Assembly (NCBI GenBank): GCA_913776675.1 | Contig: CAJYRE010000310.1 | Span: 1-6,210, forward strand | DNA: 6,210 nucleotides | Direction of reading: 5' to 3' | DNA from: Rhizobiaceae bacterium | GTDB lineage: Bacteria > Pseudomonadota > Alphaproteobacteria > Rhizobiales > Rhizobiaceae | Shown here: positions 1 through 4,740 of the stretch, piece by piece | Numbering within the stretch: position 1 is the stretch's first letter | Layout: the number at the start of each line of letters is the position of its first letter | The notes under the pieces: model-generated | The model's database searches: none | What the model was told of the DNA's origin: nothing | The model's input: only the letters and a program-made list of their open reading frames with translations | Made by a program: the position numbers and the translations under genes

Positions 1-105
1 GCTTTCGCCATTTCCACGGTGGTGCTGGCCATTGTCTTTGGTCTGGTGCTGATCGGGAATCGGTTGTTTGGCCTCGCAGCACTTTTTGAGGATCAATCCG
101 CATGA
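1..105 (+). CDS. ABC transporter permease, PotB-like (3' end only)
   Basis: The window opens inside a reading frame that gives 34 residues and stops with TGA at 103-105. The visible part is one hydrophobic helix (residues 1-17 of the fragment) and a short charged tail ending in DQSA, which fits the last membrane segment and cytoplasmic tail of an ABC permease. The TGA overlaps the ATG of the next permease (ATGA at 102-105), the usual translational coupling of paired permeases. The family is therefore inferred mainly from the neighbour. It would form the inner-membrane channel as a heterodimer with the next gene product. Too little is present to name the substrate. Confidence 0.7.
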   Translation, partial: AFAISTVVLAIVFGLVLIGNRLFGLAALFEDQSA

Positions 106-905
106 CCATGACAGAGGGCTTTGCCAATCGATTGCTCATCTGGACTGTCACCCTTCTGGGCTTGCTGGTGATTTATGCGCCGCCGCTGTATCTGCTGGGC
201 GTGTCTTTCAATCCCTCTCTTCAGCCCGGTCTGCCCAGTCTGGCCGACATCACGCTCAAATGGTATGCGGCCTTGCCAGAGGAAAAGGCGCTGATCCTTG
301 CGCTTCAGCAATCAGCACTCGTGGCGCTGTGGACGGCTGTTTTGGCAACAAGCCTGTCGCTTCTGGCGGCACTGGCCTATTTCGAGCTGCGCAAGGCGCG
401 CGCCACGTGGTTCATGGGTGTGATTTTGCCGATGTTCGTTCCGGGCGTGATTCAGGGACTGGCGCTGTCCACGGTGTTCAGTCGGCTGGGGGTAAAACCG
501 TCCACCATGACAATCGTCGCCGGGCATTTGTTGTGGGCCATGCCCTTTGCCTTCATTGTGATTCTCACCAGTTTTTCGGCCGTGCGCCCGGCCTATCTGA
601 TGGCCGCCGCCGATTTGGGAGCCAGTCGTTGGCGACAATTCCGCGATGTGACCCTGCCGCTGATCCGGCCCGGTCTGGTCAGTGCTTTTGTATTTTCCTT
701 TCTCTTGTCGCTGAATGAGTTTACCCGCGCTTTTTATCTGGCAGGCCGCCAGAATACCTTGCCTGTGGTGCTGTTTGGCAAGATGAATGGCGGGGCATCC
801 CCCACGATTTACGCCATGTCGGGCACGATTTTCATTGTATCAGTGTTTCTGGTGGCGATGATTGTGGCGCTCTCTGGTCGAAAAGCCGCCCGTCAAGCGG
901 TTTGA
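102..905 (+). CDS. ABC transporter permease, PotC-like (spermidine/putrescine-type family)
   Basis: This is a complete 267-residue inner-membrane permease of the binding-protein-dependent type, the usual length for PotC relatives. Six hydrophobic segments can be read at about residues 10-35, 67-95, 103-125, 137-158, 191-213 and 238-258. The cytoplasmic EAA loop that contacts the ATPase lies at about 167-190: AAADLGAS, the invariant Gly at 173, and the closing Leu-Pro at 185-186. The usual first Glu of the loop is Met167 here. The start at 102 overlaps the stop of the preceding permease; a second ATG at 108 is also possible. The ATPase and binding protein are presumably upstream, outside the window. 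The PotB/PotC family takes up polyamines but also many other small organic solutes, so the substrate is open. It could be a polyamine, given the polyamine genes downstream, or the methylated compound handled by the ligM-like gene. The gene is convergent with metF, 31 bases away. Confidence 0.9.
   Translation: MTMTEGFANRLLIWTVTLLGLLVIYAPPLYLLGVSFNPSLQPGLPSLADITLKWYAALPEEKALILALQQSALVALWTAVLATSLSLLAALAYFELRKARATWFMGVILPMFVPGVIQGLALSTVFSRLGVKPSTMTIVAGHLLWAMPFAFIVILTSFSAVRPAYLMAAADLGASRWRQFRDVTLPLIRPGLVSAFVFSFLLSLNEFTRAFYLAGRQNTLPVVLFGKMNGGASPTIYAMSGTIFIVSVFLVAMIVALSGRKAARQAV
881..904 (-). terminator. Possible terminator of metF (weak)
   Basis: Read on the - strand, 903-897 (AAACCGC) pairs with 889-883 (GCGGCTT, with one G-U pair) around a 7-base loop and runs into TTTT at 884-881. 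It lies about 33 bases past the metF stop and overlaps the last codons of the convergent permease gene. The stem is short and the T run is only four bases, so this is tentative. Confidence 0.35.
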
Positions 906-936
906 CAGTCTGAGCGATTGCGCAAGACTTGTTGGC

Positions 937-1833
937 TTATGGGGCGTATTGGCCAATCCAGCGGCTGGCGGGTTCTATCCCGCCCAGCGGAAACATATGA
1001 ATATTGCTGATAATGCTTTGCGGCGTCTTTGCCTTGTAGGCCACAAGCTGGCCGACAATATCGGTCGGCTCATAGGGTGTCAGCAGCTTTCGAAGGTCAA
1101 GGGCGCGTTTTTGTAGCACTTTCAGCGACGGGCCAACGCCACAGGCAATGGCGTATTTGATCAGGGTCTGGAGCTTGGCCGGACCGGCAATGCCCACATG
1201 AATGGGCAATGTCACGCCAAGGCTTTCAATCCGCTCGGCCCAATCGATAATGCATTTGGCATCAAAGGCAAATTGGGTTGTAATGGCAACATCGGCATCC
1301 GTTCGGGTTGCAAAATCACATTTCCAGAGCAGAGCCTTGTCCACCAGAGTGGTGCTGTTGTCCGTATCAATATCCTTGTTGCCTTCCGGATGGCCGGCAA
1401 TGTGCAGATTGGTAAAGCCCATCCGGTCAAATAATCCAGTTTCGATCAGATCGATGGAACTGGCCAAATTCCCTTGGGGTTTTGCAATGCCTCCGGCCAG
1501 CAACAGAGCCTGTCGCACATCGGCTTCGCCGCGATAGCGGTTGAGCAGATCTTCCAGTGCCTCCTGGCTGGCAATGCTGCGGGCCGGAATATGGGGCATA
1601 ACGGGAAAACCCTCGGCGTTGAGCCGTTTGGCTGTGGCGACCATATCGTGCAGCGGTGTGCCATCCACATGGGCGATGTATACGCGGGTGCCTTGCGGCA
1701 GAATATCCTGGAAATTGCCAATCTTGGCCGCGGTGCGCGGCATCACTTCAATCGACCAATTGGCGATCAGATTTGCCTGTCCTGCTGGCTGATGATGTGA
1801 CTCTGGTGTCTGCGAGAAAATTGGCTGTTCCAT
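937..1833 (-). CDS. metF: 5,10-methylenetetrahydrofolate reductase (MetF family)
   Basis: This is a 298-residue soluble FAD enzyme of the MTHFR fold, about the length of E. coli MetF (296). MetF interconverts 5,10-methylene-THF and 5-methyl-THF. Visible landmarks are Glu29 in SIEVMPR (the catalytic Glu of the FEFFPP region), HIPAR at 81-85, GHPEGN at 147-152, TQF at 186-188 (the conserved folate-contacting Gln is Gln187), HVGIAGPA at 212-219 and FPLGG at 281-285. At the position of the E. coli LRGD loop (Asp120, near the flavin) the protein has LAGG (112-115), so the Asp appears to be Gly. The start at 1833 is 5 bases from a GGGAGG ribosome site (1844-1839); the adjacent ATG at 1836 is the alternative. 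An earlier in-frame ATG at 1887 lies upstream of both the ribosome site and the putative operator and is unlikely. Pairing with a LigM-like demethylase suggests a catabolic role, oxidising 5-methyl-THF, rather than methionine synthesis. Confidence 0.9.
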   Translation of the reverse strand: MEQPIFSQTPESHHQPAGQANLIANWSIEVMPRTAAKIGNFQDILPQGTRVYIAHVDGTPLHDMVATAKRLNAEGFPVMPHIPARSIASQEALEDLLNRYRGEADVRQALLLAGGIAKPQGNLASSIDLIETGLFDRMGFTNLHIAGHPEGNKDIDTDNSTTLVDKALLWKCDFATRTDADVAITTQFAFDAKCIIDWAERIESLGVTLPIHVGIAGPAKLQTLIKYAIACGVGPSLKVLQKRALDLRKLLTPYEPTDIVGQLVAYKAKTPQSIISNIHMFPLGGIEPASRWIGQYAP

Positions 1834-1858
1834 CATATCCTCCCATCCTCTTGTGTTG

Positions 1859-1870
1859 AATGTATACATT
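1859..1870. promoter_or_regulatory. Putative GntR/FCD operator upstream of metF
   Basis: AATGTATACATT is a perfect 12-base palindrome. Its core TGTATACA fits the published FadR/FCD-subfamily operator pattern (t.GTa, optional base, tAC.a). On the - strand the core also supplies a -10-like TATACA (1866-1861) with a weak -35-like TTGTTG 15 bases upstream (1887-1882). A regulator bound here would block metF transcription. The site begins 23 bases upstream of the ATG at 1836. ATGTATACAT occurs again upstream of the ligM-like gene. Binding by the adjacent GntR protein is inferred. Confidence 0.6.
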
Positions 1871-1945
1871 TTGTGCGTAATCAACAACGGTGAAAATCAA
1901 AATAGCCAAAATTCGAGGCCTATCGTGGTTTTTGCGCGGTCGTTG

Positions 1946-1976
1946 TTGCTGCAGTGTATTCATGGCTTGCTGCAAG
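1946..1976. repeat. Tandem TTGCTGCA sites 21 bp apart (possible second operator)
   Basis: TTGCTGCA occurs at 1946-1953 and again at 1967-1974, 21 bases start to start, which is two helical turns and puts both on one face of the DNA. The second copy extends to an 11-base hyphenated palindrome CTTGC-T-GCAAG (1966-1976); the first is a weaker version (TTGC-T-GCAG). The arrangement resembles a cooperative binding-site pair. No regulator can be assigned. Confidence 0.35.
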
Positions 1977-2028
1977 AGGTGGTTTCTGGCATGTCTAGAG
2001 CGTTGATCTGAGAAAAGTGTGTAGCGGT

Positions 2029-2057
2029 TTGTCAGGGAATGTGAAGTTCGGTTTAAT
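2029..2057 (+). promoter_or_regulatory. Candidate sigma-70 promoter of gntR
   Basis: TTGTCA (2029-2034) and TTTAAT (2052-2057) are separated by 17 bases, giving a predicted start near 2064 and a leader of about 110 bases before the ATG at 2177. The -35 lies inside GGTTTGTCAGGG, which is repeated exactly at the candidate promoter of the polyamine gene at 4661-4672. Confidence 0.45.
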
Positions 2058-2176
2058 CTGAAGCGCGGCGGACTCCAAGATAGTGCGATGCATATATAGC
2101 GTCAGGCACGATCCGCTGGCGGTCTTAAAGCGTCAACCGTGCTTTGGGCTGCGTCATGGCGGGTGGGTCATTGGAA

Positions 2177-2923
2177 ATGAAAGAGTCGATGAAGCAAATA
2201 GAGGCTGCAACGCATGGTCGCCGCGCCGTTATTGAGTTGCGCGAAAAAATCCTCAGCGGAGAGTTGCCGGGCGGTATGCGGCTGTTTGAGGTGCCGCTGG
2301 CCGAGTTGCTGCAAATTTCCCGCACGCCGGTGCGGGAGGCGTTGTCTCGTCTGGTTGAGGAGGGGCTTCTGGATCGTTTGCCGAATGGTGGCTTTATCGT
2401 TCGCCGGTTTCGTTTCAGTGATGTTATTGATTCTATTGAGGTTCGTGGCGTTGTGGAAGGAATGGCGGCTCGCCTTGCTGCAGAGCGGGGTGTGCGGCCA
2501 GAGGCGATGGCGGCTATTCGGCAAACGCTGGAGCGGCTGGATGGTTGTTTTGGTGCGCAGTTCGATGATGTCGATTTCGATACCTATTCCGATTTGAATC
2601 AGCTCTTCCATCAGCAAGTGGCCGCGCTGGCCGATAGCGAGATTGTGCGCCGCGAGGTGGAGCGTGTTAGCGCTTTGCCGTTCGCATCGCCGTCTGCTTT
2701 TTTGCCGGGCCGAATGAATGTGACGGTGTTTCGTCGCTCGCTGTGGAATGGGCAGGAGCAGCACAGGGCGCTTGTGCGCGCCATCGAGCTTCGAGAGGGG
2801 AGTCGTGCCGAAGCCCTTGCACGGGAGCATGCGCGCACGGCACGTCATAACCTTGAATACATTTTGAATGAGGATCCCAGTCTGTTAGGGCAGGTGAAGG
2901 TTCTGGCTTTGATTCAGGATTAA
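2177..2923 (+). CDS. GntR-family transcriptional regulator, FCD (FadR) subfamily
   Basis: This is a 248-residue DNA-binding regulator. An N-terminal winged helix-turn-helix spans about residues 10-75, with the typical recognition-helix motif RTPVREAL at 49-56 and the wing PNGGFIVR just after. An all-helical FCD ligand domain spans about 82-226. In FCD proteins a metal is held by Asp or Asn plus three His; here these would be Asn141, His145 (NQLFH), His196 (EQHRAL) and His218 (REHART). The His-22-His spacing of the last two matches family members such as LldR. These proteins usually repress nearby catabolic genes and let go when a small organic acid binds. The gene lies between metF and the ligM-like gene, and both carry TGTATACA palindromes, so it probably controls them. 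The start is uncertain: no site has a strong ribosome signal. ATG 2177 (GGTGGG 9 bases upstream) is preferred, with ATG 2156 and ATG 2189 as alternatives. The ligand cannot be read from sequence. Confidence 0.88.
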   Translation: MKESMKQIEAATHGRRAVIELREKILSGELPGGMRLFEVPLAELLQISRTPVREALSRLVEEGLLDRLPNGGFIVRRFRFSDVIDSIEVRGVVEGMAARLAAERGVRPEAMAAIRQTLERLDGCFGAQFDDVDFDTYSDLNQLFHQQVAALADSEIVRREVERVSALPFASPSAFLPGRMNVTVFRRSLWNGQEQHRALVRAIELREGSRAEALAREHARTARHNLEYILNEDPSLLGQVKVLALIQD

Positions 2924-3035
2924 TATTTTTTCTTTGATTTTAAATCATAATTTCGATTTTTCTTATTCCTGGTCGAGTGAAAATAATACAACTTTCGAAA
3001 TTTTGACTTGCAAAATGGGCGAGGATACGCATTTC
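2924..3035. other. AT-rich spacer upstream of the ligM-like gene
   Basis: No gene is seen. Bases 2921-3000 have only 18 G or C in 80. The stretch holds the hyphenated palindrome TGATTT-T-AAATCA (2935-2947), the palindrome TTTCGAAA (2993-3000), and a distant inverted pair AATTTCGA (2949-2956) and TCGAAATT (2995-3002). TTGACT at 3003-3008 is the best -35 for the next gene, but its -10 is poor (GATACG at 15 bases). No clear terminator for gntR is present. Confidence 0.5.
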
Positions 3036-3045
3036 ATGTATACAT
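3036..3045. promoter_or_regulatory. Putative GntR/FCD operator upstream of the ligM-like gene
   Basis: ATGTATACAT is a perfect palindrome identical to the core of the site upstream of metF. It lies about 28 bases downstream of a TTGACT -35-like element, so it would cover the promoter or start-site region, a position suited to repression. It is 81 bases from the ATG at 3127, leaving room for a leader. Control by the neighbouring FCD regulator is inferred. Confidence 0.6.
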
Positions 3046-3126
3046 TCGATGGGTGCGGGAGTGTGATGCGCCCATGATGTTTTTGCATTTTCAAGCATGT
3101 GTCACGATTTTCAAGGGAGGAATTCA

Positions 3127-4536
3127 ATGACCAAGGCTAACCTCACAAGCGCCATTGCCAAGGCTGGCAACGCCGTTGATATGTTGCGAAACTCCAAGAT
3201 CGGCATTTATGTATATCCGGTGGTGGCATCGGAATTTACCAATTGGCGGTCCGAGCAGGCGGCGTGGCGTCATTCTGCTGTGTTGTTTGATCAATCGCAC
3301 CATATGGATGAGTTGATTGTGGAGGGGCCGGATGCGGAAACATTTCTGCAAGGTCTGGCCATCAACAGTTTTGCCAATTTTGGCACCAATCGTGCCAAGC
3401 ATTATGTGCCGGTGACGCCCGCAGGCCATGTGATCGGCGATATGATCATTTTCCGCGAGCGGGAAGACAAGTTTGTGCTTGTGGGCCGTGCGCCAACCGC
3501 CAACTGGCTGAAATATAATGCCTCTTTGGGCAAGCATAATGTCAGGTTGACCCATGATCCGCGCTCTCCATCGCGCCCGGAAGGCAAGTTGGTCACGCGC
3601 GTTCATTACCGTTTTCAGATTCAGGGGCCTGATGCGCCGAAGATTTTTGAGAAAATCAACGGTGGCCCAGTGCCGGACATCAAGTTCTTCCATGTGGACT
3701 GGATCAACGTCGGCAATAAAAAAGTGCAGGCGCTGCGCCACGGCATGGCCGGAGCACCCGGCCTTGAAATCTGGGGGCCTTACGAAGACAAGGATTATAT
3801 CCGCGAAACCATCATGCAGGCCGCTATTGATGTTGGCGTTGATCTTCACCCGGTTGGCAGTCGTGCTTATTCGACCAATACGTTGGAATCGGGCTGGATT
3901 CCATCGCCGCTTCCAGGCATTTACACCGGCGAAGAGTTGCAGGCCTATCGTGATTGGTTGCCAGCCGATGCCTATGAAGCCGTAGGCTCCATTGGTGGTA
4001 GCCTCGTTTCCAGCAATATTGAGGACTACTATGTGAATCCTTATGAGCTGGGCTATGGTGTATACATTAAGTATGACCATGATTTCGTTGGCCGTGCTGC
4101 CCTTGAAAAAATCAAGGACAATGTGAAGCGCAAGAAAGTCACCTTTGAGTGGAATGCCGAGGATGTGGTGCGCGTCATCGCGTCTGCATTTGAGCCCGGT
4201 GGTGAGAACTATAAATGGATTGATTTCCCGGTCGCCAATTATGCATCTTCCGGCGCAGATTTGATTTTGCGCGATGGCAAGCAGGTGGGAATGTCAATGT
4301 TCACGGGCTACAGCTTCAATGAACGTTGCATCTTGTCGCTCGGCGTTGTCGATGTTGATGTTCAGGAAGGTGACATTCTCACGCTTGTCTGGGGTGAGCC
4401 GAATGGCGGTTCCGGCAAGACATCGGTTGAGCCGCATAAACAAGCCCAGATCCGTGTTCGTGTTGCCGCCACACCTTATGCCGCTGAAGCCCGCGAAAAC
4501 TATGCAGAAAGCTGGCGCACCAAGCGCGCATTGTAA
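3127..4536 (+). CDS. LigM-like tetrahydrofolate-dependent O-demethylase (GcvT/aminomethyltransferase family)
   Basis: The 469-residue product matches the length and much of the sequence, as I recall it, of LigM (471 residues), the vanillate/3-O-methylgallate O-demethylase of Sphingobium SYK-6. LigM passes the methyl of an aryl methoxy group to THF, giving 5-methyl-THF. Shared landmarks are GIYVYPVV (26-33), LFDQSHHM (53-60), VGRAPTANW (119-127), FQIQGP (163-168), RHGMAGAPGLEIWGPY (204-219), SRAYSTNTLESGWIPSPLP (245-263), SSNIEDYYVNPYE (295-307) and EPHKQ (435-439). The LigM active-site residues Tyr29, Tyr31, His60, Arg122 and catalytic Tyr247 correspond to Tyr28, Tyr30, His59, Arg121 and Tyr248, so the chemistry is probably kept. 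ATG 3127 follows AGGGAGG (3114-3120) by 6 bases; the in-frame ATG at 3097 lacks a ribosome site. No signal peptide is seen, so it is cytoplasmic. The substrate may be vanillate-like, but no aromatic-ring genes are visible, so another methoxylated or methylated compound is possible. I leave the symbol blank for that reason. Confidence 0.88.
   Translation: MTKANLTSAIAKAGNAVDMLRNSKIGIYVYPVVASEFTNWRSEQAAWRHSAVLFDQSHHMDELIVEGPDAETFLQGLAINSFANFGTNRAKHYVPVTPAGHVIGDMIIFREREDKFVLVGRAPTANWLKYNASLGKHNVRLTHDPRSPSRPEGKLVTRVHYRFQIQGPDAPKIFEKINGGPVPDIKFFHVDWINVGNKKVQALRHGMAGAPGLEIWGPYEDKDYIRETIMQAAIDVGVDLHPVGSRAYSTNTLESGWIPSPLPGIYTGEELQAYRDWLPADAYEAVGSIGGSLVSSNIEDYYVNPYELGYGVYIKYDHDFVGRAALEKIKDNVKRKKVTFEWNAEDVVRVIASAFEPGGENYKWIDFPVANYASSGADLILRDGKQVGMSMFTGYSFNERCILSLGVVDVDVQEGDILTLVWGEPNGGSGKTSVEPHKQAQIRVRVAATPYAAEARENYAESWRTKRAL
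4059..4068. promoter_or_regulatory. Intragenic copy of the TGTATACA palindrome in the ligM-like gene
   Basis: TGTATACATT inside the coding sequence matches ten bases of both upstream operator candidates in the same orientation. It encodes Val-Tyr-Ile of GVYIK, so it may be a codon coincidence. If bound, it could act as an auxiliary or roadblock site 1,022 bases downstream of the promoter copy. Confidence 0.2.
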
Positions 4537-4567
4537 ACAATGACCACAATCTTTCGGTGATAAAATT

Positions 4568-4597
4568 GCGCCGCACATCTCTTGAGGTGGGCGGCGT
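4568..4597 (+). terminator. Terminator-like hairpin after the ligM-like gene
   Basis: CGCCGC (4569-4574) pairs with GCGGCG (4591-4596). After one A-G mismatch the stem continues for five more pairs (one of them T-G) around the loop CTTG (4581-4584). It begins 32 bases past the stop codon. The following sequence is T-rich (TGTTTTGATGTTTG, then TTTTT at 4621-4625) but lacks an immediate T run, so termination may be partial or need help. It separates the demethylase gene from the polyamine genes. Confidence 0.6.
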
Positions 4598-4663
4598 GGT
4601 GCTGTTTTGATGTTTGCTTCTTTTTGATCATCATAAAGCTGTAGCAATTATCATTGAAAAGGT

Positions 4664-4692
4664 TTGTCAGGGTTGCGTTTGGAGGCTAAATT
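4664..4692 (+). promoter_or_regulatory. Candidate sigma-70 promoter of the polyamine genes
   Basis: TTGTCA (4664-4669) and TAAATT (4687-4692) are 17 bases apart, with a predicted start near 4699 and a leader of about 42 bases. The -35 is within GGTTTGTCAGGG, shared exactly with the gntR promoter. A second, weaker option is TTGATC (4624-4629) with AATTAT (4646-4651). Confidence 0.4.
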
Positions 4693-4740
4693 TCCTAGGA
4701 GGCGTATCCCCGGTGTTTTCCTTGAAAAGGTACGGCATAC

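Larger units (their letters stand above)
1834..2176. other. Divergent intergenic control region between metF and gntR
   Basis: These 343 bases lie between two divergent genes and hold no convincing gene. They contain the ribosome site of metF (1839-1844), the palindrome AATGTATACATT (1859-1870), two copies of TTGCTGCA exactly 21 bases apart (1946-1953 and 1967-1974), and a good sigma-70-like promoter for gntR (2029-2057). These parts are listed separately. Confidence 0.75.

Noticed and set aside
68..718. 216-codon open frame on the + strand in another frame of the permease
   Set aside because: It overlaps the membrane-protein gene almost entirely and lacks any family signature.
1748..1975. 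Small 75-codon frame on the - strand across the metF promoter
   Set aside because: It overlaps the metF start in another frame, spans the operator candidate and has no ribosome site.
2168..2848. 226-codon open frame on the - strand across gntR
   Set aside because: It is a shadow of the regulator; its His/Arg/Gln-rich composition is typical of an antisense reading.
3097..3126. Earlier ATG for the ligM-like gene
   Set aside because: It would add ten residues not seen in LigM and would bury the AGGAGG-type ribosome site that precedes ATG 3127.
3124..4080. 318-codon open frame on the - strand across the ligM-like gene
   Set aside because: It lies antisense to a gene with strong family identity, has no ribosome site and resembles no protein family; it follows from codon bias of the real gene.
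4597..4740. Possible polyamine-responsive riboswitch in the nspC leader
   Set aside because: Apart from the hairpin at 4568-4597 I see no structured element or known riboswitch core in this stretch.
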